A stretch of DNA of 64,000 bases from Amphiura filiformis (lineage: Eukaryota; Echinodermata; Ophiuroidea; Amphilepidida; Amphiuridae): assembly GCF_039555335.1 (NCBI RefSeq), contig NC_092646.1, forward strand, positions 29,899,680-29,963,679. The letters are read 5' to 3'. This document shows, one piece after another, positions 21,785-32,778 of this stretch. Both the position numbers and the translations under genes were made by a program. Each line of letters opens with the position of its first letter. Position 1 is the first letter of the stretch. The notes beneath the pieces were generated by a model, which saw nothing but the letters and a program-made list of their open reading frames with translations, was not told the origin of the DNA and ran no database searches.

Positions 21785-21965
21785 GTTACACTATGGACCA
21801 AAATGGCCTCATCCCAATGGCGTAGTTCAATAACCCCAATTAAACAACCATAGTACAAAATTTGACCTCAAGTTGCAGAGTATAAGTTTTTGCACCCAAA
21901 TTGTCAAAGGTCATTTAATGAATGTGCAAATGTATTGGGGTTCAATAACTGTGCCCTGATCCTAG
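21785..21965 (+). repeat. Dispersed repeat, inverted relative to 27140-27305
   Basis: GCCTCATCCCAATGGCGTAG, CAATTAAACAACCATAG, AAATTTGACCTCAAGTTGC and AAAGGTCAT blocks recur in the same order on the minus strand at 27140-27305. Confidence 0.8.
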
Positions 21966-22039
21966 TGTTAGCTCAATCGTATACCGGTACGAGCAAAGAG
22001 CTTTCAATAGTCGTAGAGTAGCAATAGATGATGTAATGC

Positions 22040-22260
22040 TTTGTTCCTTTGATGCCGATTAGAAATTGCGACATGCTATTCATAAAAGTGGTACCATTGT
22101 TTCAAACAAAGGGGTTCCGCCATTAAATTGGTCACTGATCCGGCATCATATTAACGCTTTACACAACAGGCGAGTATAAATAAAGTGACCACAATGCAGT
22201 CATGTGTAAGGGCAGTCATGTGTAAAGTGGTACCATTGTACTCACGTATCCCAAATGTGC
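22040..22260 (+). repeat. Uninterrupted copy of the repeat split by the LINE at 17607
   Basis: It matches 17480-17606 and then 18900-19020, so it represents the pre-insertion state. Confidence 0.6.
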
Positions 22261-22554
22261 GCTTGTGCGGGCCTGAAGTATATAAAGGAGGCTTAAGTTG
22301 TCGATATAATCTTTTTATCACCTACCTGACTTCAGGCGCTTTATTTAAATAAATTGAATGCTCCAGCTGATCGATTACACATCAGAATGTGAAGGCTGCC
22401 GGGTCCACATTTCTATAGTACTCTATAATGGTAATCGCTGCATATACATGTAAATATAAGTATAGGCCTATAAAGGGTTTTTTTTCAAATGTCCATTTAA
22501 TTTTATTTTAATATCGGCGTACCCAAAGGGGGTGGGGGAGGGGCAGCTTCTCCC

Positions 22555-22770
22555 TGTGAGAAGTATTGAGAGGGAATGAGGGAGGAAGAGGGTATAGGAG
22601 GGATATGGAGAATGAACAGGGAGAGTGAGAGAGGACAAAAAAGAAAGAAAGAGGGGGAAGAGAGAGAAGGAGAGCGAGGGAGTGATAAATTTAGTGTAGG
22701 CCTAGTAAAAAATAAGTACAGAGAAAGAAAAGAAAGGAAAATAAATGTAATAATAATTATTATAGAAACT
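22555..22770 (+). repeat. Purine-rich GA low-complexity tract
   Basis: About 200 bases are almost all A and G (GAGAGAGG, AAAGAAAG, GGGGGAAGAG). The open frame across it is compositional and not a gene. Confidence 0.8.
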
Positions 22771-22838
22771 TAACACATAACAGCACTACGCAGCCATTCG
22801 ATGACATCAATGCCATTGTGCGTTACGTAATTAAAGAG

Positions 22839-23182
22839 CCCAGTCCACAGAATTAAAACCAGAGAACCAGGACTCGACCGCCATCTTGATACAGGCATGG
22901 AGCAAAAATTGGGGGTATTCGGTTTCCCTCGGAATGCGCTCGAGGCATTCGTTGTCATGCAAGCGCGACATGGATGATGGGCGCATTTGAGAGACGCACT
23001 TGATGCGACCTACACGCGAGTACCAAGACGCTTCAGATGAGACGCAGAATTGTTTTCGTTCGTCTCCGCGCACCGTCGGCAAGGACCCGAATACCCCCAA
23101 TTTTCTCCCCATAGCTGACGGCGCGATTGTACGTGGCGGTATAGGGAGTCCCAGTTCTCCTTCTCTAATTCTGTGGCCCAGT
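22839..23182. mobile_element. MITE with CCACAGAATTA terminal repeats
   Basis: The left CCCAGTCCACAGAATTA and right TAATTCTGTGGCCCAG ends pair, followed by GAGAACCAGGACTC / GAGTCCCAGTTCTC and an inner AAATTGGGGGTATTCGG / CCGAATACCCCCAATTT. Pairing covers ~120 bp per arm. No transposase. Confidence 0.8.
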
Positions 23183-23417
23183 CAGATGTATTTCGCACCT
23201 GCCAAGCACAAGTCACCCAATTTCGAAACCTGGACGTTGAATGTACACTCTCATGAATATTGATTGGCAACATTTTCCAATATGTCAGCGCTCTAATAAG
23301 ACACAATAGAACAATGAACGTTGCAGCCCGATGGGTACGAGCTATTCTGTTCTCGTGGAAAATGAGTGTAAATTCATACATACACGCTATGTAACGGCGC
23401 GCGTGATTGGTCGAGAG

Positions 23418-23444
23418 CCGGGCATAAACAGCGTTTATGCCCGG
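23418..23444. repeat. Perfect short palindrome CCGGGCATAAAC
   Basis: CCGGGCATAAAC and its reverse complement flank three bases. The same GGGCATAAAC core is at the centre of the large palindrome at 23575-23685, so the two may be ends of related elements. Confidence 0.8.
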
Positions 23445-23574
23445 TGGCCCGGATGTGCGATCACGGGGTAGGGAAAACGAAGGAAATTTACGGTTTTTAA
23501 TGATGTTACTTGGCGTTTTTTGTTATTATTTTGATGAAATAAGAATCACAAAATGTTCTGGTAGTATGATGAAC

Positions 23575-23685
23575 GGGGTTCATTCATATATTTTCATGAC
23601 TAAACGGTTGTTTATGCCCTCGGGCCGCAAGCGGCCCCTCGGGCATAAACAACCGTTTAGTCATGAAAATATATGAATGAACCCC
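23575..23685. repeat. 111-bp perfect palindrome with a GC-rich tip
   Basis: GGGGTTCATTCATATATTTT...GTTTATGCCCTCGGG and its exact mirror meet at GCCGCAAGCGGC near 23630. Arms of ~49 bp show no mismatch by eye. A fold-back MITE or very recent inverted duplication is likely. Confidence 0.9.
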
Positions 23686-24076
23686 TAAGTCATTACATTA
23701 TAGTTGGTTATGGATACTAGAACTTTTTAATGCTTTCTCTCTATATATATAGGCATTTAATGTATATAGAAAGAGGGCTAGGAATTAAAAAATAATTTAG
23801 AAACAGTTTTAGGCACCTTTGTAGACCATTATTTCCCATTTTGTGGGATAGCCTTTTACGACGGGATTTCATAGCAATTAGTAAGTTTTTAACGGGCAAT
23901 CCCTGCCGTCTACAGTTGCTGAAAAATGCAGCATGACAGAAGACGAACGAAATGCCGAAAAATTCATCATGGCAGAGGACGAAAAGAATTTCGAAAGGTT
24001 TGCTATTTAATGAGCCGAGTAGACCAATGGCTAGTGCCAGTGCCTATATTGATTGACTAATTGTGCATCTACTTAA

Positions 24077-24731
24077 GGGCTGTGGTATGAACGTTTGGAC
24101 GGTATTTATTTTGGGACATTAGAGCACATCAGACATATCGAATCGCATTCTGAATACGAAGAATGTCATTCTGATATCAAATAATTTTGATTTTTGAAAT
24201 TCGCAATTTAATACACATTTTATGGCAAATCATTAAAATTGATATTTTTGATATTTAACAGTACTTGAAGTGAACTTTATAAATCTGATGATTTATACTT
24301 AAAGTGTATGTAGGTGGGATGAAAAGCCGACGATCAATTGAAAATTTTGACCTTTCGTATTGAAGATATGGATTTTTTCCCAAAACACCAAACAAAATTA
24401 GGTCTTTTTGGGAAAAAATCCATATTTTCAATGTGAAAGGTCAAAATTTTCAATTGACCGTCGGCTTTTCCTCGCTGCTACATACACTTTAAGAATATAT
24501 CATTAGATTTATATAATTCACTTCGAGGACTGTTATATATCAAAATTTGAAAAATATCAAATTTTTATAATTTGTCATAAAATTTGTATTATATTGTGAT
24601 TTTCAAAAATGAAAATTATTTGATATCAGAAAGACATGCTTCGTATTCAGAATGCAATTGATAGGTCTGAGGTACTCTCATGTCCCACAAAAAATACTGT
24701 CGAAACGCAATAAACGCTCATTTTGGATCCC
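24077..24731. mobile_element. TTAA-flanked long-TIR element, copy 1
   Basis: GGG... and ...CCC ends sit between two TTAA sites (24073-24076, 24732-24735). The arms, ~300 bp each, form an almost complete hairpin (CATCAGACATATCGAAT..., AATTGAAAATTTTGACCTTTC...). A second copy with the same borders is 32904-33564. The paralogous flank of methyltransferase copy B (35605-35640) has a single TTAA and no element, an empty site. TTAA targets suggest a piggyBac- or Kolobok-type transposase in trans. Confidence 0.88.
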
Positions 24732-24786
24732 TTAAGTCTGTCTAAATAAAGTATGCTTAGATGTAACTGCCTTGTTTTCAATGTAT

Positions 24787-24992
24787 CTATACCTCTGAAA
24801 TAATCTTGTTCGAGCTTTTTTTAAGAATATAAACATTTGCGTCATCACAATTGTACATGTAAATTGTCCGTTGTTTTATTACAGTTTCTAATACACCGGT
24901 CTCCAGACATTGCTGTAGCTTGGTCTCCAAAGCAGGTCCAAATTGTTTAAATCTGTACCAATGATCGCCGATATTGAAAGTTATGAGTCCTC
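24787..24992 (-). CDS. METTL27-like: METTL27-like copy A, exon 5 (last)
   Basis: Follows a TTATACAG acceptor; 206 bp, phase 1 entry. Encodes GLITFNIGDHWYRFKQFGP...ILKKSSNKIISEV and a stop. By eye 8 of 67 residues differ from the copy B exon. Confidence 0.85.
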
Positions 24993-27900
24993 CTGTATAA
25001 CGGTAAAACAAACACACAAACAATCAAATACACGCACTGCTATTAACAAAGTGCTCTCGCCAACATGATATCCTTAGGTGGAGGTATACGAATTGTGGAA
25101 ACGTGTCATGTGGCGATATTGTCAACGTTTATCCACAAAACGGATAACCCCTATAGTTAAGAAAATGATTTACAAGCAACTTGACTTATACTTTTTAGGT
25201 ACTTTATGTGTATTTACTTGTCTCCAAAACAATGTAAATTTCTTCAAGGCCGTGAGTGCCGTGTGAAAGCAGATGATAAAGAATAAATACAATTAAATAA
25301 GGATGAAGCTTTGGAGCAGGGGTATGATAAAGAGCGTGGCACAGTGGTGTAGGTACTCTTGAAACATACCGTAAAACCTCGTCTACAAGCATATAAAGTG
25401 TTTGAAGAAGCTAAATTAATACGAAACAGCCGTAAATATGCCAATACCATAGATTGGTCTTGCAACAGTACTTTGGTAATTTGGTTGCTCAAACTCCTTA
25501 ATGTTTTAAGTTTATCGATGGATGGCGCCTAGATTAATTTATCTTTCATCAAAAGCACTCTATATGCTTGTAAACGAGGTTTTACGGTAATTCAGTTCAA
25601 GGTACTCGCCGAAGACTTGGTACAGAGTTTTGTCGTGATCAGTTTCTGAGTCATGAGTCCTCAATAAAGTTGTTATCTTAAAAACAAAATGTGACAATCA
25701 TGACCTACCCTCCTCTGAGCTGTTCTAGATATGCAAACGAATCAAGCTCTTCCAGCAGTGGTCACTATAATATTTCACGATCATAGGGGATGGGCAGTCT
25801 CAGGACCTGTGGTGATTAGAAGGCTTCGAACATGGGTTTTTACCCCAGTCACTACACTGGACTTATGTCATATCACGAGGGCTTTGTTTAAGCGCTAAGT
25901 TTTGTTTTATGAAGAAATATGCCAATAATTACTTGGCAACATCCCGAGCCAATTAATAGATTTAATCACAGGCCTTCAGACTTTACTCTCTGAATGGTTT
26001 AAATACAATTGGGCAACGGCAAAGGCGTCAATCCGTTCGGAAATATGAGGGGGAACACATATTTTTGTAAAAGTGGATTTTGGCGCTAACTACTTGAAGA
26101 GGCCATTTGGCATTTGGTGCACATATATTTTGGTTATAGTAACACAGACTTCATGCTCAAAATGTGGTCTAGTAATTCCGTGCTTGCTCTAATCAAACAA
26201 CATTTGTTTGTGACTTTATAATTAAAGTTACCAAAATGGGTGTTGGGGGATTTGATATCGTGGCAGGTCACCCATCTCAAAAGTAGGTGGGCAGGTCTCC
26301 CTGTCCCTCCTCCCGCCGGGGCGTCAATCGCCGTCTTGAAAAGTGGTGGGCACACATTTTGGGATAAAATTGGAATTAACCGCGTGAGCGCAGCACGTCA
26401 CACTTGCGAGACGCAGGGGTGTCTGAGGGGGATGTGTCCCCTGAGAATTTAGATATTTTTCATTATGAAGCCCCAATTGAAGTCATTTGGTGCACACTAT
26501 TGTTGATTTTAGTATTATCACAGATCTCAAAATGTTGGTCTAATACAATTGCGTAACGCAGGGGTGTGTGCCGCCTCAGAAGAAAATGAAGCGCTGATTG
26601 AAGCCGTTTAGTGCACATTTTTACTTGTTACATTAACTCAGACCTAAAAGTATGGGGTATAATACTCTAAAGACTATGTGACTCATATGGGGGAGGGGAC
26701 ATTTGATATTGTGGTCCTTAGCTCCCCCTTTGAAACGTCCCACTGATCCTCTGCACCCTTACAATTGGGTAAATGAATCGTGATATTGATATACGTTTGG
26801 ACATGTTGGAGGGGACGTCAAGCTCTTGGTATGGTCCCATCGTGCATGTAGCTTTATACAGACAGTTTCGAAAAGAGTAGTGTAATAACCTTTAATAACC
26901 CGCCCATTTATATTGTCAGTTCAAATATGGCAGCATTAAGCCCAGTTTATTGGCACTTTGCTAGTTTGCTTGGCTAGTTTTCTAGTTAGCTCTATTTTAT
27001 CCAGAAAAGCCTCTTCAAAATATCGCTGCGCTGCTGGCTGAGAGCTGCATTGATTGGTCGGTGGAAGCTGGCTAAGTAGTACACCAACGGATATGCAGTG
27101 AAATCACGGAAGTGATATAGCACTAGGATCCACATCATGCTCATCTATCAGGGAACATTTTCTCTAACCCCAATACACATTCACTGCATGACCTTTGAAA
27201 ATGTGGGTACACAATCTCATACTCCGCAACTTAAGGTCAAATTTTGCTCTATGATTGTTTAATTGAGGTTATTGAACTATGGCATTGGGATGAGGCATTG
27301 GTATATGGAAAACTCGGCTGACCCAGGATCGGCAAAAGAGTACTTCTCATGAATTTATGAAAAGGTTTGGGGTTGGGTTGATACAAAATATCATAATTAC
27401 CATTAATTATCATTCGAACAGATAAGTATCCCTCATACGAATAACGAAATGATTTATTGGAATTGTGCATTTGTTTCTGGAATAGCCTGTCCTCACAAAA
27501 GGAAAGTCCTCAATTATTTGAGTTGTCATCAATTAATTATGTTTATATGCGGTATCATACTATAGAGCTAACAAAATTATACATAATTTTATGTTCACAT
27601 CAATTTGATTAGTTTTAATTGCTTTAAGGAGAGTCTTTCTTTTTGTGAGGTGTTTATTACTTCATATTTTTACCGGGTTTGACGATACGAATTATCTCAG
27701 GCAATGCGTCAACTTCAATATGACCTGCGTAGATACCCGCACCGCTGACAACGCAATCATAGTATCCTATTAATTATAACGGCAAACAACAATAATAAAA
27801 AAAAAACAGCAAAAAGAGCAGTATACATAACTGTGTGATAATAGTATGTGACATACTTGTAGTACCCGTACCCTTACTCTTGTCCGTACTCGAGTCCAAA

Positions 27901-30900
27901 TTTCCATACACCTACTAGTGTTATTTCACTCCAGCAAATTGAGTTCAATTCTATTCAAATTCAATTCTTTCTACACCTGGAGTCTTGCTATTCAATTCCA
28001 ATTCAATCCACCTTGCTTTAGAATTAATTCAATTCGATTCCAATTCAATTTTTAAATTTCAAAATCATTTCATTTCAATTCCAATCCAATGCAGTGAAAT
28101 TAACAGCTAATCAATTTCAATTCAATTTTGAGCATTCATTTCAATTCCAATTCATTTCCAATTCCAATACAGTTGCAGTTTGTGTTAATTGACCAAAGGC
28201 ACACTGCAAAAACTGTGTCTAGAGATTGAACACTTTTTTGTCCTTGATTTGTAAACACAAGTAAAATCTAAACACAAATGTCAAACTTTCAAAACATCAA
28301 GTGTTTAATATCTAAATACAAGGCATCAAATTACTAAACATGTTTAGCATTTAGACATGTTTACAAATCGAGGACAAGATGGTGTCTACAGAATGGTGTT
28401 TAATATCTAGACACTGTTTTTGTAGTGCATATGTTTTAAATTTCACTCCCAATTTTGTGTAACACTTGAGTCAGCAACACAAAGTCAAAATCAAGTACAC
28501 TACTTGTCACAAAAGCATTTCAACAGAAGATACTTTATAAATTGTTATGTTAACTCACTTTTCACATTCAAACAATGCGAGTGATCCTTGACCTCTGGGT
28601 CCTATTTTATGAAACTTTGCAACTTATTATTAGTTCTTAGTTGACTGACTTCCTAATATTTGTCTTAACTTCTTGTCCACCATGCACATTATTTTCTAAA
28701 CTTACATGTAAGGTGTGTGGTATGATGGATAATGGGACCCTGTCCCCACACTGAACCCCTGCTTGTCTCCTGCTCCTCCTAAGATTTTACACCCAAAATC
28801 CTTGTACATTTGAAAAAGTGCGAAAAAAGCTGTCAAAGATATATAAGCACTTTCTTTAATGGTTTTCTCACAATTTGTTCAAATGTACAATGACTTTTGA
28901 GCATAAAAATAGGAGCTTGAGAAAAATAGGGGCTTTATGATTAGTGCCAAAAGTTTGAGATCTTTGGCAAGTTGGATCTCATTAGTATATGGTGCCATCT
29001 ATTGATGCTAAATTTTTAATGTGTGTCTCTTGTGTGAATAGATGTGGAAGTGTATCAGAATTCAGAACGGGGGGAGGGCACTTTTTACAGGTGGAATGAT
29101 CTAGAATCACAGACATCTGCTTGTGAATTGAAATGCTGAATTGAAATCAAAGCTGAATTTCATTTCAATTCCACTTCATTCTTCATCACTCAACATGATT
29201 TCAATTCCAATCCAATTCAATTCTTCATTGCTCACAATGATTTCAATTCCAATCCAATTCAATTCATGCCCAAGGCCACTCATTTCGATTCCGATTCAAT
29301 TCCAATGCATTGAAATGAAAATTGCCCAAAATACATTTCAATTCAATTCGATTTTAATGCATTGAATTAAGATTAACACCTACCCGTACCTGTATACCCA
29401 ATGGCCTCGGACCCGTACCCGTACTCACACGGTTGTACTCGTACCCGTACGTACCCGTATGTCCCGTAATCGTGCCCTATTTTGCCTTCGGACCGTTCTC
29501 ATGGACTGGTACCCGTAACCATGTAACCATACTCACGGCCTGGGACCCGTATCCGTATTCATGAGTATAATTATTTGAATTCCTGTTGTGTCTCGTGTGT
29601 CTCAACTTACCTGTCGGAATAGATGTTGTTTTTTCCTTACTTATCAGCTCTCTGTACAGTTTGCCATAGATACCGCTTGGTTGCATTTTGATCATGTCCT
29701 CTACGGGCTCGAGACCGTCGATATTCTCAAAACCAAGTTTCTTCATCTGAAAACATAAATCCACGTAGGCTATGCGTTTTGACTCGGCTAGTTTCAATCT
29801 GACCGGAAGCCAGGCTGCACAATTGTCCTCGCTTTCAGTTTTCAGGCTACACAATCGTTCCCGCTGTCAGTTTTCCGCTTCCCTAATTTCGGCCTGATTG
29901 CAGTTAGACGAGCCAAAACGCCATCAAAGGCTGGAAGGGGTCAATTATATAAAGAAAACTCTATTATTATTTTTTTACTTGCTAAATTTGTGGTGAACAA
30001 TACTCACACATGCATAAATAATTTAATACTAGCTTGTCCATCTCTGGTCCCATTATGAGGTCAGCGGATTTCTGCACTGCGCACAGAACACACACAAAAA
30101 GATTTGCACCATCTTTGCATAAACACTTACCTCGAACCCTAGGAGTCCAGATCCAGCCGCAATATCAATCATTTGACATTTTTTGTCTGAGACAAATGTT
30201 GATATAATATTGGCAAATGCACGAAGACCAACAGTATATGGACTTATATACGGATACGGATGTTTGAACTGGAGAAGAAAATATTTGTTATAAGAATGAA
30301 AATGTGTTGTTATAGTGACAAAACACTGACCCTGTTTAATTCTATTTTGTATTTAAAGTACGCGTACGGTTATGTTTATATTAATAATCTTACATTTACC
30401 CTATTGTTGATGGCTTACCGTAAAACCTCGTCTACAAGCATATAGTGTGTTTTTGATGATAGCTAAATTGAAACGAGACAGCCGTAAATATGCCAATACA
30501 ATAGATTGCTCTTATAATAATACTTGTTTGTATATGTTTGTATCAGTAATTAATTTGCTTAAACTCCATAATATTATAATTTAGTTGATGGAGGGCGCCT
30601 GGATTAATTTAGCTTTCATCAAAAGCACTCTATATGCTTATAGACGAGGTTTTACGGTATTCAATGATCTCATCGAATGTGTAAAAACAATTGTGTATAA
30701 TTTGCCTAAAGGTGGAGGATAAGTCATTACAATTCTCATTAGATATTTTTGAAATCAAATATTTGCCACAAACGAGGAAAACGGCAGTATTGACAAAGTT
30801 GAAGCCCCGTTCAAGTACATGTAGCTTGGCTGGCAGTATCATATAGTAGCGCAATGTCGTCTGCGAAGTCAATATCAATTATATTCAGATGACCAACGCG

Positions 30901-32778
30901 TGGGCTTTTCCTTGATTTCATTGTGAAGCCTAATCTCTCATCTCTGCCGTCTATTGCAATTCTGAGGCAATATTCTATTACGATGAAGAACAGATATGGT
31001 GCCAGAGTATCACCTTGTAGCACACCTGCTAAAGTTTCAAATTCATCTGTGTCACCATCTTGGGTCATTGCTTTAGCCTCTGAGTCTGTACCCTGGTAGG
31101 TGTCGTCAATAAGCATTCACAATGATATCTGGGATGCCATAAGCTTTCAAGATCTTTATTATTTTGCCTCTGCGAACTGTATCCAAAGCTTTTTTGAAAC
31201 CGGTAAATGTTACCACTACATAGATGTTCTTTTCTTCAATGCCCTCAATGATCCTTCTCAAAACAAGAATCTGCTCAGTCGTGAATCTTTCTTTCTGTAA
31301 AACCATATTGATTATGTCTGAGCTTATCATCAAGGTGTTGTCTGATCCTATTCAAGTGCATCACATTGAATGTTTTGGCGACTATTGATCTTCGGCTGAT
31401 TCCACAGTAGTGGGCTGTTAGACTGAGATCACCGCTCTGGGTACTGGAATTAGGTTCAAGATGGACCACAGGTTAGTTTTCTGTCGGTTTAGTAGTACTT
31501 AATTGCAGAAAACAAGTATGATTACGTCAATATTTGATTCCATGATCTCCTCTGGTGGAATACCATTTTGACCATAACTCTTGCCTTCCTTAATAGCCCT
31601 TTTAGCTTTCTGGTATTCCTCCATGTCAAAAGCATTTGTTCTGATGAGTAGTTCATGAAATGGATATCTTCCTTTATCACTTGTGGTGGATTACCTAGTA
31701 GGTTCTGCCATTTCTTCAGTCCTTCTGCTTTGGTGTTATCCTTTAGTCTTCCACTCCTTGTCTTTCCACTTACATCATTGAAGACACTCCATGCTATTTG
31801 TGTCTGTTGATCTGGTTGACCTCTTCATATTCCTTGAACTTGAAAAGGGCCTTGCACAATTTCTAAATAAGTATCTTTGGTATTCTCGTTGACGTGTCTC
31901 TTGTTATCAATACATTTCGAGCAGGTACAGATTTTGTATCGCCTTCATTTAATTAAATATTTCAATCGGTCAATTAACGAAAGCATTCGCAGGCGCATTG
32001 TGAAATATCCAGCCCATATGACATTATGAGCAAGTAAGTACAGAGTAACTTCCATGTATAGATTGATAAAAAAAAACAGACGGGCGGTGTACCAAGTGCC
32101 AAGGTCGATCTGTTAAAAGTGAGGGTCAATCGTTCCATGAAGTTGAGTGCGACAGACGATAATGATATGCCCACTATGCGCCTTTCAGTAAAATCATGGC
32201 ATCTCTCGTAGACGCGGAGGCCCGCAACGCGCGATATGACATTCGGCTCTCATATCAATATGCGAGAATCCATATTGCATACAATCACGAGGACTTTGCC
32301 GGTTTACTTTTTAGCGCGCTGTCTGTACCTCTCAATCTATGCTTCCATGTATCCAACACCAACCGCGCTTTGGGTATGACAACCACGTAGCACTACACGT
32401 CCACCTCTTACCCAAACCCGAATACTATCACTGTCAAACCCAGATAAGTAAGCAGACATTCACATACATAATATATTTCTCTTTTCCCGGCGGCGGCGTT
32501 GTTTATCGTCTGATTCCTTTTGCGCTTTCCCTCTCAATCATATCAGGATATTGTTTCATATCCCAAACCCGAATACTATCACTGTCAAACCCAGATAAAA
32601 TAAGCAGACATTCACCTACATAATACGTTTCTCTTTCCCCGGCGGCGCTGTTCATCGTCTGATTTCTTTCCCTCTCAATCATATCAAGATATTGTTTCAT
32701 ATCCTGATTAGCAAAGTAATCGGCTTCTTCTTTCGTGAGCACAAACTTAAGACTCTGAATCGTAGAATAGGCTGACAT
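24787..32778 (-). CDS. METTL27-like: METTL27-like SAM-dependent methyltransferase, copy A (5 exons, 243 aa)
   Basis: Exons on the minus strand: 32778-32620, 30268-30131, 29746-29611, 27766-27674 and 24992-24787; phases 0, 0, 1, 1 join exactly. The predicted 243 residues are close to the usual METTL27 length. Exon 2 ends in the SAM-binding glycine motif DIAAGSGLLGFE (residues 88-99). Exon 3 gives the acidic motif II region KKLGFENIDGLEP and the DMIKMQ stretch. Exon 4 has YDCVVSGAGIYAGHIEVDALPEIIRIVKPG, and exon 5 opens GLITFNI, together the usual post-motif strands of this family. Substrate is unknown even for the family; a soluble class I methyltransferase fold is expected. All splice borders are GT/AG, although the exon 1 donor (GTAGGT) is weaker than its paralogue's and the exon 4 donor is GTAAAA. 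No frameshift or internal stop was seen. Copy B lies upstream on the same strand. Confidence 0.85.
25078..25366. other. Intron 4 of copy A, non-coding part
   Basis: No feature recognised between exon 5 and the MITE at 25367. Confidence 0.5.
25367..25589. mobile_element. TACCGTAAAACC MITE, copy 1
   Basis: The ends TACCGTAAAACCTCGTCTAC and GTAAACGAGGTTTTACGGTA are inverted repeats, with GCATATA / TATATGC just inside. Three further members lie at 30416, 48065 and 49384. TA at both outer edges fits a Tc1/mariner-type target. Confidence 0.88.
25600..26090. other. Non-coding intronic sequence
   Basis: Nothing recognised. Confidence 0.5.
26091..26680 (+). repeat. Three degenerate copies of a repeat with a TTGGTGCACA box
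   Basis: TTGGTGCACATAT (26117), TTTGGTGCACACT (~26487) and TTTAGTGCACATT (~26607) are each followed by a TTGTTA/TTATAGTA..ACAGA-type stretch and AAAATGTGG or AAGTATGG. Old and unevenly spaced. Confidence 0.5.
26681..27139. other. Non-coding intronic sequence
   Basis: No gene, terminal repeat or RNA recognised; TAGTTTGCTTGGCTAGTTTT near 26960 is a short internal repeat. Confidence 0.5.
27140..27305 (-). repeat. Dispersed repeat, inverted copy of 21785-21965
   Basis: It carries the same landmark blocks as the plus-strand copy, in reverse complement, with scattered substitutions. Confidence 0.8.
27674..27766 (-). CDS. METTL27-like: METTL27-like copy A, exon 4 (93 bp)
   Basis: Acceptor ATTAATAG and donor GTAAAAAT, phase 1 to phase 1. 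Encodes YYDCVVSGAGIYAGHI...IIRIVKPG, the strand after the SAM motifs in this family. The adjacent intron, 27455-27673, is homologous to 36825-37053 beside copy B. Confidence 0.85.
27860..27905 (+). repeat. Short CCGTAC-type repeat
   Basis: GTACCCGTACCC and GTCCGTACTCG motifs; similar to the longer tract at 29377-29560. Confidence 0.6.
27940..28190 (+). repeat. CAATTC low-complexity tract 1
   Basis: Degenerate repeats of TTCAATTCCAATTCAA fill the stretch. A similar tract is at 29140-29370. Confidence 0.8.
28202..28427. mobile_element. 226-bp MITE with CACTGCAAAAAC ends
   Basis: CACTGCAAAAACTGTGTCTAGA-type left end pairs with TCTAGACACTGTTTTTGTAGTG on the right; TCCTTGATTTGTAAACA pairs with TGTTTACAAATCGAGGA inside. 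The internal arms also pair around AAACATG. No coding content. Confidence 0.82.
28430..29139. other. Non-coding intronic sequence
   Basis: No feature recognised; lies between the two CAATTC tracts in intron 3. Confidence 0.5.
29140..29370 (+). repeat. CAATTC low-complexity tract 2
   Basis: ATTTCAATTCCAATCCAATTC-type units repeat several times. The open frame across it is compositional. Confidence 0.8.
29377..29560 (+). repeat. CCGTAC / CCCGTA degenerate tandem tract
   Basis: Units such as TACCCGTACC, GACCCGTACCCGTACTC and GTACGTACCCGTATG recur. Located in intron 3 just downstream (minus) of exon 3. Confidence 0.8.
29611..29746 (-). CDS. METTL27-like: METTL27-like copy A, exon 3 (136 bp)
   Basis: Acceptor TTATGTTTTCAG, donor GTAAGTTGAG. 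Encodes MKKLGFENIDGLEPVEDMIK...TSIPTG; nine of 46 residues differ from copy B by eye. Its intact donor is the reference for the altered donor in copy B. Confidence 0.87.
30131..30268 (-). CDS. METTL27-like: METTL27-like copy A, exon 2 (138 bp)
   Basis: Acceptor TTTCTTCTCCAG, donor GTAAGTG, both phase 0. Encodes FKHPYPYISPYTVGLRAF... and the SAM motif DIAAGSGLLGFE. It is four codons shorter near its start than the copy B exon. Confidence 0.87.
30416..30659. mobile_element. TACCGTAAAACC MITE, copy 2 (intron 1 of copy A)
   Basis: Same terminal repeats and internal CGTAAATATGCCAATAC landmark as the other three members. Confidence 0.88.
30800..31920 (-). mobile_element. Decayed LINE reverse transcriptase fragment, minus strand
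   Basis: Minus-strand pieces read, in order, KTFNVMHLNRIRQHLDDKL, then NQYGFTERK, then VTFTGFKKALDTVRRGKI, then GVLQGDTLAPYLFFIVIEY and DIDFADDIALLYDTAS. The last is the (F/Y)ADD catalytic motif of reverse transcriptases. Frameshifts separate the pieces and both ends are missing. It sits in intron 1 of copy A in the sense direction of that gene. The clade is RTE/CR1/L2-like at best. Confidence 0.8.
31930..32410. other. Intron 1 of copy A, non-coding part
   Basis: No gene recognised in this stretch. Confidence 0.45.
32411..32712 (-). repeat. 151-bp tandem duplication of the exon 1 / intron 1 border
   Basis: The block starting CCCAAACCCGAATACTATC at 32411 recurs at 32562. The duplicated segment covers the 3' part of exon 1, its donor and the start of the intron. 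The intronic copy has an in-frame stop (CGATAAACAA) and a GTATGT donor, so it would break the reading frame if spliced in. Confidence 0.85.
32620..32778 (-). CDS. METTL27-like: METTL27-like copy A, exon 1 (start)
   Basis: ATG at 32778 opens MSAYSTIQSLKFVLTKEEADYFANQDMKQYLDM...ERETYY, 53 codons, ending at donor GTAGGTGA. Copy B has the same start, length and phase, which supports this ATG. The region upstream (32779-32870) is homologous to 47297-47335. Confidence 0.85.

Noticed and set aside
22576-22773. Charged Glu/Arg-rich small protein
   Set aside because: Compositional product of a purine-only tract.
23010-23381. 123-residue minus-strand frame
   Set aside because: Overlaps a MITE with paired arms; no splice or domain evidence.
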